A stretch of 64,000 nt of DNA from Hymenobacter sp. UV11 (GTDB taxonomy: Bacteria; Bacteroidota; Bacteroidia; Cytophagales; Hymenobacteraceae). Where the stretch lies: NCBI RefSeq assembly GCF_004684095.1, contig NZ_SRII01000006.1, positions 124,001 through 188,000 of the forward strand. Direction: 5' to 3'. The notes beneath the pieces were generated by a model. That model saw only the letters and a program-made list of their open reading frames with translations, did no database searches and was not told the DNA's origin. How positions within the stretch are numbered: position 1 is the stretch's first letter; every line of letters begins with the position of its first letter. A program made the translations under genes and the position numbers. Of this stretch, positions 30,907 through 39,783 are shown in pieces.

Positions 30907-32691
30907 CTACCCTACGAAGTTGGGCTTATCGAGCTTCTTGGCGATGCGGTAGGCCGCGTTCACCATGCCCACGTGGCTGTAGGCCTGCGGGAAGTTGCCC
31001 CACTGCGAACCGGTTTTGGCGTCCACGTCTTCGGCCAGCAGGCCGAGGTGGTTGGTGTAGGTCATGAGTTTTTCGAACTCGGTGATGGCCTCGGGCAGGC
31101 GGCCTACGCAGGCCAGCGCCTCTACGTACCAGAAGGAGCAGATGAGGAACGTGGTTTCGGGCGTGCCGAAGTCGTCGGGGTGGCGGTAGCGGTAGAAGAG
31201 GCCTTCGGGCGTCATCAGCTCCTTTTCCAGCTCAGCGAGGTGGTGCTTGGCCTTTTCCGAGCTGGGGTCGAGGTAGCCCATAGTGATGAGTTGGATGGTG
31301 CTGGCGTCGAGGTGCGGCGAGCCGATGGCGTTGGTGTACACGCCGCGCTTGGGCTCGAAGCATTCTTCGATGCGTGCTTCAGCCTGGTGCAATAGCCGGG
31401 TGGCCTTGTCGGCCAGTTTGGTATCGCCGAGGCTGTGGGCCACGCGCAGGGCGGCGTGGCTGCCGGCCCAATGGAAGAGGTAGGTGTAGCAGTGCTTCTG
31501 GGCAATGTGCCGAAACTCCCAGAGGCCGGCGTCGGGCTGGTCCATGGTGGTTTCGATGAGGTGCAGCGCCTCCTCCACCAGCGAGAGCGGGGCCGTACGG
31601 TCGGGGTCCTGAAAGCGGCAGTCGACATAAAGCGGCAGCAGCGCCACCAGCACTTGGCCATACACGTCGTTCTGAATGTGCGTGTAGGCATCGTTGCCTA
31701 CACGCACCGGCTGGTTGCCGAGGTAGCCGGCCAGCGGCAGCTCGCGCTCCGTCAGCTCAGTTTGGCCCCCGATGCCGTAGAGCGGCTGGTATTTATCCTT
31801 CACCTTGGTCGAAATGTTGGCGATGAAGTGGAAGTACCGCTCCATTTCCTCGAAGTGGCCGATGTTGTTGAAAGCCGTGAGGATGTAGTACGTGTCGCGC
31901 ATCCAGCAGAAGCGGTAGTCCCAGTTGCGGGTGCTGCCGGGGGCTTCGGGCAGGCTGGTGGTGCTGGCCGCGATAATAGCGCCGGTGTCTTCGTACTGGT
32001 GAATCTTGAGGGCCAGTGCCGAGCGAATAACCTGCTCCTGGTGAAAGTTGCCGATGCTGGTGCTCTTTACCCAGTTGCGCCAGTAGGCCAGCGTGCTGGT
32101 GAGGAAGCGCTCGGCGGTGCTTTCGAGGGCCGCTTCGAGCGGCGCGCCGTAGGTGAGCACCAGGTACTTCGTCTCGTTCAGCACGAAGTCTTCCTCATCG
32201 AGCACGTAGGTGAGCGGGATGTTGGTAGTGAGGCGAATTTCCTCGGCCATCCCCAGAAAAGCAATGTGGTTGGAGCTGCGGCGGCGCGTCAGCTCCAGCT
32301 CGCCGTACTCGCCCACCGGCCGGCACACCACCCGCACGCGCGGCGAGCCCACCAGCGGCTCAATCTTGCGAATGAACATCAGGGGCTTGTAGTAGCGCTC
32401 ATATTGCAGGAAGCGCGGCGCGAAGTCGGTAACGCGGTAAGAGCCGCCGGCCGTTTCGATTTCGGTGCAGAGCACGTTGGTGTTCTGCGCGTAGTACTGC
32501 CGGGTGGTGGTGAACTCGCCCGCCGGGCGCAGACTGAACTCGCCGCCCTTCTGCTCGTCGAGCAAAGAGCCAAAGACGAAGCTGCTGTCGAAGCGGGGCC
32601 AGCAGAGCCAGCGCACGGCCGTGTCGGTGCCGATGAGGGCCAGGAAGGCGCAGTTGCCAACCACGCCCATGTCATAGGTGTGTTTAATCAT
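30907..32691 (-). CDS. glycoside hydrolase family 15 (glucoamylase/trehalase type)
   Basis: This 594-residue protein has an N-terminal beta-sandwich domain (residues 1-220, 'MGVVGNCAFLALIGTDTAVRWLCWPRFDS' region). An (alpha/alpha)6 barrel follows, with 'NWDYRFCWMRDTYY', general acid Glu392 in GLWEFR, and general base Glu554 in LLAEDVD, then GNFPQAYSHVG. Bacterial cytoplasmic members hydrolyse maltooligosaccharides or trehalose, releasing beta-glucose. The neighbouring TPS/TPP gene makes trehalase activity plausible but unproven. No signal peptide. The family call is secure; the substrate is not. Confidence 0.92.
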   Translation of the reverse strand: MIKHTYDMGVVGNCAFLALIGTDTAVRWLCWPRFDSSFVFGSLLDEQKGGEFSLRPAGEFTTTRQYYAQNTNVLCTEIETAGGSYRVTDFAPRFLQYERYYKPLMFIRKIEPLVGSPRVRVVCRPVGEYGELELTRRRSSNHIAFLGMAEEIRLTTNIPLTYVLDEEDFVLNETKYLVLTYGAPLEAALESTAERFLTSTLAYWRNWVKSTSIGNFHQEQVIRSALALKIHQYEDTGAIIAASTTSLPEAPGSTRNWDYRFCWMRDTYYILTAFNNIGHFEEMERYFHFIANISTKVKDKYQPLYGIGGQTELTERELPLAGYLGNQPVRVGNDAYTHIQNDVYGQVLVALLPLYVDCRFQDPDRTAPLSLVEEALHLIETTMDQPDAGLWEFRHIAQKHCYTYLFHWAGSHAALRVAHSLGDTKLADKATRLLHQAEARIEECFEPKRGVYTNAIGSPHLDASTIQLITMGYLDPSSEKAKHHLAELEKELMTPEGLFYRYRHPDDFGTPETTFLICSFWYVEALACVGRLPEAITEFEKLMTYTNHLGLLAEDVDAKTGSQWGNFPQAYSHVGMVNAAYRIAKKLDKPNFVG

Positions 32692-32777
32692 AAGAAAGTC
32701 TCCGGCGGGGGCCGGGCAGTTGTTCTTCAGTGTACCCCATTCCAGTGGTTGGGGTTATGCTCGCGGCTGTATCGGCG

Positions 32778-33116
32778 CTAGGCCGCCGGCTCAGGCGTAG
32801 GCTCAGCGTTGCAGTGCCACTGGCTAAGCTGGTCCAAGATGGGCAGCAACGCCAGCCCGCGCTCCGTGAGCGAGTACTCGACGCGGGGCGGCAGCTCAGC
32901 GAAGGCTTCGCGGCGCACCACGCCATCGTCTTCCAGTTCCTTTAGCTGCTCAGTGAGCACCTTGCGCGAAATGAGCGGCACGCGCTGGGCCAGCTGCCCG
33001 AAACGCACGCGGCGCAGCCCCAGGTGCGAGATAAGAATGAGCTTCCACTTGCCGCCGAGCACGCCCATCGTGCGGGTCATAGAGCAGGAGGAAGCGCAGA
33101 AGGCAGCATCTTTCAT
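32778..33116 (-). CDS. HxlR-type winged-helix regulator
   Basis: This 112-residue protein matches the HxlR/MarR-like fold: 'MGVLGGKWKLILISHL', 'RFGQLAQRVPLISRKVLTEQLKELEDDGVV' and 'PPRVEYSLTERGLAL'. Two N-terminal cysteines (Cys7, Cys11; CASSC) resemble the redox- or electrophile-sensing Cys in relatives such as HypR and YodB. It is divergent from an SDR oxidoreductase gene. A perfect 10-bp inverted repeat in the 147-bp gap suggests it represses itself and the SDR gene. Confidence 0.9.
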   Translation of the reverse strand: MKDAAFCASSCSMTRTMGVLGGKWKLILISHLGLRRVRFGQLAQRVPLISRKVLTEQLKELEDDGVVRREAFAELPPRVEYSLTERGLALLPILDQLSQWHCNAEPTPEPAA

Positions 33117-33150
33117 GGGGCGGCTTGGGTAGCAAATGAGGGGGTAGGGC

Positions 33151-33220
33151 CGATAGTTACGGCTGGGTAACCAGTTTGTGCGGCAATTAGCGCGCCATTA
33201 GTAACCAAGGGTAACTATCG
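33151..33220. promoter_or_regulatory. putative HxlR operator, inverted CGATAGTTAC repeats
   Basis: CGATAGTTAC (33151-33160) and its exact reverse complement (33211-33220) frame the divergent promoter. Inner half-sites GTAAC at 33167-33171 and 33201-33205 give two nested pairs. TATCGTTG (33216-33223) is a near-consensus -7 box for the SDR gene and would be covered by the bound regulator. Confidence 0.55.
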
Positions 33221-33263
33221 TTGGTTCCTTGCCGAAACCAACCCATTTTCCCTTTTTTTACGC

Positions 33264-34022
33264 ATGGCAACTTCTCAGAAATTAACGGGTAAGATAGCGC
33301 TCATCACGGGTGGCACCGCCGGCATTGGCCTGGCCACGGCCCAACGCTTCGTGGCCGAAGGCGCGTATGTGTTCATCACCGGGCGGCGCCAGGCCGAGCT
33401 TGATGCCGCCGTGCAGCAGCTTGGCAATCAGGCATTCGGCGTGCAGGGCGACGTGAGTAGCCTGGCCGACCTCGACCGGGTTATGGCCACTATCAAGGAG
33501 CAGAAAGGCCGCCTCGACGTGGTATTTGCCAATGCCGGCATCGCCGAGTTTCTACCGGTCGATGCCATAACGGAGGACCACTACGACCGGCAGTTCGACA
33601 TCAACGTGAAGGGTATCGTCTTCACGGTGCAAAAGGCGCTGCCGCTGCTGCCCAATGGCGCGGCCATCATCGTGATGTCGTCCATTGTGGGCTCGAAAGG
33701 CTTCGGCGGCGACAGCATCTACAGCGCTACCAAAGCGGCTATCCGCTCGCTGGCCCGCACCTGGACTTCCGACCTCAAGGCCCGCAAAATTCGGGTGAAC
33801 GCCATCAGCCCTGGCCCCATCGAAACGCCCGGCCTGAATAGCCTGGCCGGCACGCCCGAGCAAGCCGCTCAATTTAAAGCGCAGATGGTGAGAGGCGTAC
33901 CACTGGGCCGCCTCGGCGAGGCCGACGAAATTGCCAAAGCCGTGGTGTTCCTGGCTTCTAATGACAGCAGCTACGTGACGGGTGCCGAGCTATTCGTAGA
34001 CGGCGGCATGGCGCAGGTATAA
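33264..34022 (+). CDS. short-chain dehydrogenase/reductase
   Basis: This 252-residue classical SDR has the nucleotide loop TGGTAGIG (15-22), 'FANAG' (NNAG-like), catalytic Ser140, Tyr153 and Lys157 (YSATK), and the closing segment 'SSYVTGAELFVDGG'. Arg at positions 41/42 after strand 2 suggests NADP(H) use. Substrate unknown. It is divergent from HxlR, the typical arrangement for an oxidoreductase induced by electrophiles or quinones. It ends at a shared 29-bp inverted-repeat terminator. Confidence 0.93.
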   Translation: MATSQKLTGKIALITGGTAGIGLATAQRFVAEGAYVFITGRRQAELDAAVQQLGNQAFGVQGDVSSLADLDRVMATIKEQKGRLDVVFANAGIAEFLPVDAITEDHYDRQFDINVKGIVFTVQKALPLLPNGAAIIVMSSIVGSKGFGGDSIYSATKAAIRSLARTWTSDLKARKIRVNAISPGPIETPGLNSLAGTPEQAAQFKAQMVRGVPLGRLGEADEIAKAVVFLASNDSSYVTGAELFVDGGMAQV

Positions 34023-34025
34023 GAA

Positions 34026-34100
34026 CCATTCAGCTAAAAAGGAGGGGGTAGGGACCGGCAGCAAGTGTCAGTCCCTACCCCCTCCTTTTTGGCTGAATGG
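34026..34100. terminator. bidirectional terminator, 29-bp stem containing GGGGGTAG
   Basis: Arms 34026-34054 and 34072-34100 are complementary with one mismatch, and carry A5/T5 tracts on both sides and the genome-wide octamer in the stem. It separates two convergent SDR genes. Confidence 0.9.
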
Positions 34101-34103
34101 CTA

Positions 34104-34835
34104 CTAAAGCCCCTCGGCCATCGTCCGCATCTGAATTTCGATGATGCGCGAGCCGGGCGCCTGCGTGCAGGCCAGCAGCACGGCGCTGGCCACATCTTCG
34201 GGCTCCAGCATATCAGAATCAGCTACGCTTTGCTCGGTACGGCCCCGACCTAGGGCAAACTCGGTTTTGACGCCACCAGGGCAAATGGCGCCCACCTTGA
34301 TGCCGTGCGGCCGCAGCTCCTTATCCAGGGCCTGGGCAAAGCCGACCTGGGCAAACTTGGTGGCGCAGTACACCGCCTCGCCCGCGAAGCCATACACGCC
34401 GGCCATCGAGGAGAGCATGAGAATGGTGCCCGATTTCTGCGCGATGAGTACCGGCACGGCGTGGCGCGTGAACAGGAACGTCGAGCGCATGTTGGTGTCC
34501 ATCAGGTCGTCGTACTCGTCGGCGCTGGTGTCCACCAGGTTTTTGTAGTTGCCGGTGCCCGCGTTGTTGAGCAGGATGTCGAGGCGGCCGGGACCGTCGA
34601 GGGCGGCCTGCACGGCGCGGCGGGCGGTGTCTTCGTCGCGGGCGTCGCCGAGCACGATAATGGGCCGGGGCGCGTGGGCAGCCAGCTCATCGGCCAGCTC
34701 GGTGAGGCGCTCTTCGCGGCGGGCAGTGAGAATAAGCTGGGCGCCTTCGGCGGCCAGTGCGCGGGCGCAGGCCGCGCCAATACCAGCGCTCGCGCCGGTG
34801 ATAAGGGCTACTTTGCCCGTGAGTTTACCTGCCAT
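34104..34835 (-). CDS. short-chain dehydrogenase/reductase
   Basis: This 243-residue SDR has TGASAGIG (13-20), NNAG (90-93), catalytic Ser143, Tyr156 and Lys160 (YCATK), and 'CPGGVKTEF'. Arg39/Arg40 suggest NADP(H). It resembles YdfG/3-ketoacyl reductase-like enzymes of broad specificity. It converges on the other SDR gene but is only distantly similar to it, so the pair is not a recent duplication. CTACCCCC in sense orientation lies directly before the ATG. Confidence 0.92.
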   Translation of the reverse strand: MAGKLTGKVALITGASAGIGAACARALAAEGAQLILTARREERLTELADELAAHAPRPIIVLGDARDEDTARRAVQAALDGPGRLDILLNNAGTGNYKNLVDTSADEYDDLMDTNMRSTFLFTRHAVPVLIAQKSGTILMLSSMAGVYGFAGEAVYCATKFAQVGFAQALDKELRPHGIKVGAICPGGVKTEFALGRGRTEQSVADSDMLEPEDVASAVLLACTQAPGSRIIEIQMRTMAEGL

Positions 34836-34885
34836 GTGGGGGGGTAGGAAGTGTGGTGAAGTAAAAAAGGAATAGGTAAGCTGCT

Positions 34886-36418
34886 CTAATGCTTGGGCAT
34901 AAGCTCGGCGGCCGAGAGCTGGTACACGTCATGGCGGCGGTTGCGCAGGTTCTGCACGCTGCCGCTGTGGCGCAGGCGGTCCAGGATGGTCAGGTCCACG
35001 TCGGTCACGAGTATCATCTCGGTGTTGGGGGTCGCCTCGCTTTTCACGCCGGTATTGGGGAAGGCAAAGTCGCAGGGCGTGAGCACGGCGCTTTGGGCAT
35101 ACTGAATGTCCATGTTCTTGACCCTGGGCAGGTTGCCCACCGAGCCGGCCATGGCCACGTAGCACTCGTTCTCGATGGCGCGGGCCTGGGCGCAGTGCCG
35201 CACCCGCGAGTAGGCGGTCTGGGTATCGGTCAGGAAGGGGATAAACAGGATATTCATGCCCTGGTCGGCCAGCAGGCGGGCCAGCTCCGGAAACTCCGAG
35301 TCGTAGCAGATGAGCACCCCGATGGGCCCGCAGTCGGTATCAAAGGTTTGCAGGCGCGTGCCGCCGCGCAGGGCCCAGTACTTGGCCTCGTTGGGCGTCA
35401 CGTGAATTTTCTCGTAGCGCTCCACCGAGCCGTTGCGGCGGCAGAGGTAGCCCACGTTCAGCAGCTGGCCATCGTCGCCCACCACGGGCATCGAGCCGGT
35501 AATGATGTTGATGTGGTACTGCACCGCCAGCTTGGTAAAGCGGGCCAAAATCTCGTCCGAAAACTGGCTGAGCTTACGAATAGCGTCGATTTCCGACAGC
35601 TCATTCGTTTCGGCCATTAGCGGGCCATGAAACAGCTCAGGAAACAGCGCAAAGTCGGCGCGGTAGGCAGCCAGCGCATCCACGAAGTACTCGACCTGCT
35701 GAAACAGGTCTTCGAGGCCGTCGTAGAGGCGCATCTGCCACTGCACCAGGCCCAGGCGCACCTGCGTTTTCTGAGCCACGGCCGGTGCCGGGCGCGTGTC
35801 GTAGAGCATGTTGTCCCACTCCATCAGCAGAGCGTAGTCGCCGCTGGCCTCGTCGCCGGGCAAGTAGCCGCGCAGCACCCGCACCGGGTGAAAGTCGTTG
35901 GCCAGCTGAAAGTTGAGGGCCGGGTCTACTATCTCGCGGTCCTTCACCTTACGCACGTACTCTTTGGGCGAGAGCGTGTCCTGGTGCTCGTGGTAGCCCG
36001 CAATGCGCGCCCCAAAGGCAATGGCGCGCAGGTTCAGGCGCTCGCACAGCTCCTTGCGGGCGTCGTAGAGGCGACGCGCCAGCCGTCGCCCGCGCATGGC
36101 CGGCACCACAAACACTTCGATGCCGTAGAGCGTGTCGCCCGCCGGGTCGTGGGTACTAAAAGTATAATCGCCGGTTACCTGCTGAAACGTGTGCTCCTCG
36201 GCCAGCTTCCCGTGGTCGATGATGAGGGCCAGCGCGGCGGCTACCACCGTGCCATTCACCGTCACCACAAACTGGCCTTCGGGAAAAATGGCGACCAGCT
36301 TGGCTAGCTGCTCGCGCCGCCAGTAGCTAGCCATGCGCGGGTAGGCTTGCAGCATAGCCTCCTTAATAGATTCGTAATCGTTTTCCTGCAAATGTCTTAT
36401 CTCAATAATTTCATTCAT
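34886..36418 (-). CDS. GNAT acetyltransferase-nitrilase fusion
   Basis: This 510-residue protein starts at the ATG at 36418. Residues 1-210 form a GNAT-like N-acetyltransferase domain ('GIEVFVVPAMRGRRLARRLYDARKEL' is the acetyl-CoA loop). Residues 218-510 form a carbon-nitrogen hydrolase with the triad Glu261 (FPELF), Lys337 (YEKIHV) and Cys371 (ICYDSEFPE). Such fusions occur across bacteria; the substrate is unknown, possibly an acylated amide handled in two steps. The gene is monocistronic; its neighbours give no pathway hint. Confidence 0.92.
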   Translation of the reverse strand: MNEIIEIRHLQENDYESIKEAMLQAYPRMASYWRREQLAKLVAIFPEGQFVVTVNGTVVAAALALIIDHGKLAEEHTFQQVTGDYTFSTHDPAGDTLYGIEVFVVPAMRGRRLARRLYDARKELCERLNLRAIAFGARIAGYHEHQDTLSPKEYVRKVKDREIVDPALNFQLANDFHPVRVLRGYLPGDEASGDYALLMEWDNMLYDTRPAPAVAQKTQVRLGLVQWQMRLYDGLEDLFQQVEYFVDALAAYRADFALFPELFHGPLMAETNELSEIDAIRKLSQFSDEILARFTKLAVQYHINIITGSMPVVGDDGQLLNVGYLCRRNGSVERYEKIHVTPNEAKYWALRGGTRLQTFDTDCGPIGVLICYDSEFPELARLLADQGMNILFIPFLTDTQTAYSRVRHCAQARAIENECYVAMAGSVGNLPRVKNMDIQYAQSAVLTPCDFAFPNTGVKSEATPNTEMILVTDVDLTILDRLRHSGSVQNLRNRRHDVYQLSAAELMPKH

Positions 36419-36616
36419 AAAATCTGACGCGGTATAGCTAAATGAGTGCGGGGAACTAGGTGGCACCAAGGGTTACCTACGCCACCCGTCCCGCTAAGTA
36501 GTAGGGTTAGCTTACGCGAAAACGGCCGCCGCCGCCGAGTTTTCGCGCACTCCGCGCGGTTTTTGGTCCAAGGCCACACCGCTGCTGCCAGCGCGGCGCG
36601 TCCACGCCCTGGCGCA

Positions 36617-36675
36617 CTACTGCCCACAGAGAAGCCGCTACCCCAGCGGGATAGCGGCTTCTCTGTGGGCAGTAG
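36617..36675. terminator. perfect 24-bp inverted repeat hairpin
   Basis: Arms 36617-36640 and 36652-36675 with an 11-base loop. It lies 14 bases beyond the stop codon of the FMN-fold stress protein gene (minus strand). There is no long T run, so it may stabilise the mRNA end rather than terminate. A further 9-bp hairpin (CGCGAAAAC/GTTTTCGCG) is at 36515-36547. Confidence 0.65.
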
Positions 36676-36688
36676 CAATGGGCTGCGC

Positions 36689-37195
36689 TTACGCCTGCAC
36701 TTTGGCCTGCTCGTCGGGGGTAGGCTGATGCTTTTGGCCGGTGGTGATAGCCTTGGCGTAGGCGAAGGCGCGCACGAAAAGGTTGCTGGGCGCGTCCCAG
36801 TACTCGCCGTTTTCGATATCGACGCGCAGCAGGGCGATGTTGGGGTCGTCGGTACCCTTGGGGAAGAAGCCGCGAAAATCCTCGCGCCACAGCTCCTTGA
36901 TTTTCTCCTTCTCTTCGACCACCGTGGCCGTGCCGGCGATGGTGACGTAGGTAGCCGCGTCGGGGTCTGAGTAACCGAGGCCAACTTGGTTATTGGCCTT
37001 GATTTCGCTGATTTTCTGCGCGTCCTTCTCCGTGAAGAACCACAGGGCGCCTTCATTGCCCGGCTCGCAGGTGTACATGGGCCGGCCGTGCAGGCGGCCC
37101 TGCGCGTCGAGGGTAGTAAGGGTGGCGTATTTCACTTCCTTGATTTTATCGAGAAGCTTAATCACATCATGGGTAACCGCAACTTGCTCAGCCAT
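36689..37195 (-). CDS. pyridoxamine-phosphate-oxidase-fold general stress protein
   Basis: This 168-residue protein starts at the ATG at 37195. The split-barrel flavin-binding fold is recognisable: 'KYATLTTLDAQGRLHGRPMYT', 'ALWFFTEKDAQKISEIKANNQVGLGYSDPDAATYVTIAGTATVVEEKEKIKELW', 'DDPNIALLRVDIENGEYWDAPSN'. This pattern is that of the general stress protein 26 group. Members bind FMN or FAD; no reaction is established. It is a single gene with no clear operon partner. Confidence 0.87.
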   Translation of the reverse strand: MAEQVAVTHDVIKLLDKIKEVKYATLTTLDAQGRLHGRPMYTCEPGNEGALWFFTEKDAQKISEIKANNQVGLGYSDPDAATYVTIAGTATVVEEKEKIKELWREDFRGFFPKGTDDPNIALLRVDIENGEYWDAPSNLFVRAFAYAKAITTGQKHQPTPDEQAKVQA

Positions 37196-37426
37196 GGGAA
37201 AAGGAAAATATAGAGTGGATAACGCCTGGCTATACGGGTAGGCGGCCAGCCAATGTTTCACCCTTATAGCTTGAATGACAGAATTTTACACAAGTATTTT
37301 TTATAAACTAAGCCGTAAGCATTCATTCAGGCAATAGTGCTCTGGCAGTTAGGCTACCCCCCTGGTTTGGGGCGGGCCAAAGCGCGTGGCAGCCCAGGAG
37401 CCCCGGCGTCCGTAGTAGTGCCTTCT

Positions 37427-38851
37427 ATGCATCCAACTGCCGCCCGCGCCCGCCCCAATCTCACCCAAGGCCCCATCCTGCAATCGCTGCTGCGGCTGGC
37501 CTGGCCCATTGTTTTTGGCAACGTTTTGCAAACCGGCTACCAGCTGGTCGATGCCTTTTGGGTGGGCAAGCTGGGCGCAAAGGCCGTGGCGGCGGTGGCC
37601 GTGAGCTTCCCGGTCAATTTTCTGCTCATTGCGCTGGGGTCGGGCTTTTCGGTGGCCGGCTCGGTGCTGGTGGCCCAAAACTTCGGGGCGAACCACCCCA
37701 AGATGGTCAACCATGTGGCCGCCCAGGCGCTGGTGCTCGAAATCGGGCTGGCGGCACTGCTCACGGTGGGCGCGCACCTAGCCTCGCCCTACATCCTGCA
37801 CCTGATGGGCGCGGGGCCCGACATTTTTGAGCAGGCCAACCAGTTTCAGCAGGTGCTGTTCTGGGGGCTCACGTTCAATTTTGGCTTCCTCATGTTTCAG
37901 GCCCTCATGCGGGGGGTAGGCGAGGTCAAGATTCCCCTTTACATCAACCTAGCCACGCTGGCGCTCAACTTCGGACTCGACCCGTTTTTTATCTACGGCT
38001 GGGGCCCTATCCCGCAGCTGGGCGTGGCGGGCACGGCCCTAGCCACGCTCTGCACGCAGGTAATCAGCGTAATAGCCGGGCTGGTGGTGTTGCTGCGCGG
38101 GCGCTCGGGCATTCAGCTCAGCTACAAAGGCTACCGGCCCGACTGGGCCCTGATGAAGCGCATCTTCCGGCTGGGCGCGCCGTCGTCGGTCGATTTGTCG
38201 GCGCGGGCACTGGGGCTGTCGGTGCTCACTACGCTGGCCGCCGGCTTCGGCACGGAGGTGCTGGCTACGTACGGCATCGGCTCGCGCATTATCGCGCTGG
38301 CCATTATTCCGGCGCTGGGCATTTCGCTGGCGTGCTCCACGCTGGTGGCCCAAAACGTGGGCGCCCGCAACCTGCCCCGCGCTCTGCGCACGGCCAACTA
38401 CGCGCTGGGCGTCAGCTTCACCACGCTGCTGGTGCTGGGCGGCCTCATCTGGCTAGCGGCCAGGCCGCTGGTGGGCTTTTTCCTGAAGGGCGACCCGGTG
38501 GTGAGCGAGCAGGCGGTGGAGTTCGTGCGCATTGCCTCGCTCAGCCTGTGCTTCACGGGCGTGCAGCAAACGGTATCGGGCGCGTTCAGGGGGGTAGGGA
38601 ATACACTCTCGGCGATGGTGCTCACTATCACAGGCATCTGGGTGGTGCAGTTTCCGGTGGCGTGGTACCTGTCGCGGCACACGGCGCTGGGCTTCCGGGG
38701 CATCTGGTGGTCGTTTGTGGTGGCCAACGTGCTCATCTCCACCGTGGCCGGGCTCTGGTACTGGCGGGGCAACTGGCACGGCCAAGACCTGGCCGACCCG
38801 CTGGCGCCCCAGGTAGCCAAGGAGCCGCCGGTAGCCGACGCGGCCGGCTAG
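37427..38851 (+). CDS. MATE family efflux transporter
   Basis: This 474-residue protein starts at the ATG at 37427; the 30 upstream codons lack membrane or signal character. It has twelve hydrophobic helices in two homologous halves. Family features include 'LRLAWPIVFGNVLQTGYQLVDAFWVGKLG' in helix 1-2 and 'LACSTLVAQNVGARN' in the second half. MATE proteins export drugs or metabolites using Na+ or H+ gradients. The substrate cannot be inferred. It is flanked by unrelated genes and carries the GGGGGGTAGG octamer twice within the coding sequence, encoding Arg-Gly-Val-Gly. Confidence 0.93.
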   Translation: MHPTAARARPNLTQGPILQSLLRLAWPIVFGNVLQTGYQLVDAFWVGKLGAKAVAAVAVSFPVNFLLIALGSGFSVAGSVLVAQNFGANHPKMVNHVAAQALVLEIGLAALLTVGAHLASPYILHLMGAGPDIFEQANQFQQVLFWGLTFNFGFLMFQALMRGVGEVKIPLYINLATLALNFGLDPFFIYGWGPIPQLGVAGTALATLCTQVISVIAGLVVLLRGRSGIQLSYKGYRPDWALMKRIFRLGAPSSVDLSARALGLSVLTTLAAGFGTEVLATYGIGSRIIALAIIPALGISLACSTLVAQNVGARNLPRALRTANYALGVSFTTLLVLGGLIWLAARPLVGFFLKGDPVVSEQAVEFVRIASLSLCFTGVQQTVSGAFRGVGNTLSAMVLTITGIWVVQFPVAWYLSRHTALGFRGIWWSFVVANVLISTVAGLWYWRGNWHGQDLADPLAPQVAKEPPVADAAG

Positions 38852-38934
38852 GCGGCCAGCAGCAGAACAGTCGTGCGGAACATACGAAGCATCACCGTTC
38901 TTCTTAATTTCCTTCAGCTAACTGGTGTTGATTA

Positions 38935-39651
38935 CTAGGCAGCGGGCTCAGGCTGCTCGGCGGCGAGCCGGGCAATGCGTCCCCCGGCCCAGTAGGCCAG
39001 CCAGGTGAACAGCGGGGCTGCCAGCACGTCGTACGTATAATGCACGCGCTGCACCAGTACTAGCGCCCCCACCAGCACGGAGGCCAAGGCCAGACCGCTC
39101 CGCCACCAGCGGCCCCGCACGGCCATTGCCAGCAGCGCTACCGTGGCCGTATGCCCCGAAAAAAACAGGTCTTTCGTAATGGCTGTGGCCGTAGCGGTAT
39201 GAAACATTCTGGCCGTGAAAGGGTCCGGCATGGGCAGCATATCGAGCGGCGGCGCCAGGGGCACCAGCCAGATGGTAGCCATGCGCAGCGCCAGCAGCAG
39301 CAGCAGCGCCCACATGCCCCGCAAAAACAGGTCGGGATGCCGCGTGAGCCAGCCTACCCCCACTACCGCACTGCCGTACATGAGCACAAATACGGCCGTA
39401 GCCACGTCGTGGCGGGGTAGCAGCGCCAGCAGCGGGTCGGCCAGCGCGGAGCCGGGCCGCGCCTGAATAGCCAGAAAAAAGTTCGGCACAAAGGGTAACA
39501 GCACCCCGAACATCAGCCCCAGCAGCAACAGCCAGCTGTAGCGGAACGCTGGCCGGGCCCACCCCCGCCGCCAAGCTTCAATTGGGGTCAGGCAGTCGGC
39601 CGGGGCTACCGGCGAAACATCTTCATAAGATAATACGCGCATAACTCTCAT
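38935..39651 (-). CDS. PAP2_C (sphingomyelin synthase-like) membrane protein
   Basis: This protein of 238 residues is counted from the ATG at 39651; an ATG at 39642 is equally possible. About six membrane helices are visible. The motif 'DLFFSGHTATVALLA' followed by 'VQRVHYTYDVLAAPLF' gives the His-His-Asp triad of the PAP2_C/sphingomyelin synthase group, which transfers a phospho-headgroup between lipids. Bacteroidota make sphingolipids, so a role in headgroup transfer is reasonable, but a simple lipid phosphatase is not excluded. The divergent neighbour is an exported M20 peptidase. Confidence 0.8.
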   Translation of the reverse strand: MRVMRVLSYEDVSPVAPADCLTPIEAWRRGWARPAFRYSWLLLLGLMFGVLLPFVPNFFLAIQARPGSALADPLLALLPRHDVATAVFVLMYGSAVVGVGWLTRHPDLFLRGMWALLLLLALRMATIWLVPLAPPLDMLPMPDPFTARMFHTATATAITKDLFFSGHTATVALLAMAVRGRWWRSGLALASVLVGALVLVQRVHYTYDVLAAPLFTWLAYWAGGRIARLAAEQPEPAA

Positions 39652-39783
39652 ACCACAAAAGCCAGACCAAGCCGGTTCAACAAAAGTAAGCCCAACCACG
39701 CAGCTTGCTTGGGGCAGAAGAAGCTGCTAAAAAAGGCGGATGAAACGCCTGGGTGCCCCGAGCGAGGCAGTACCTTGGGGGCC

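Noticed and set aside
31435..32781. Long plus-strand open frame opposite the GH15 gene
   Set aside because: No family motifs; it mirrors codon bias of the GC-rich GH15 gene. Similar shadows occur at 10515-11576, 15277-16482, 2605-3558 and 7504-8340.
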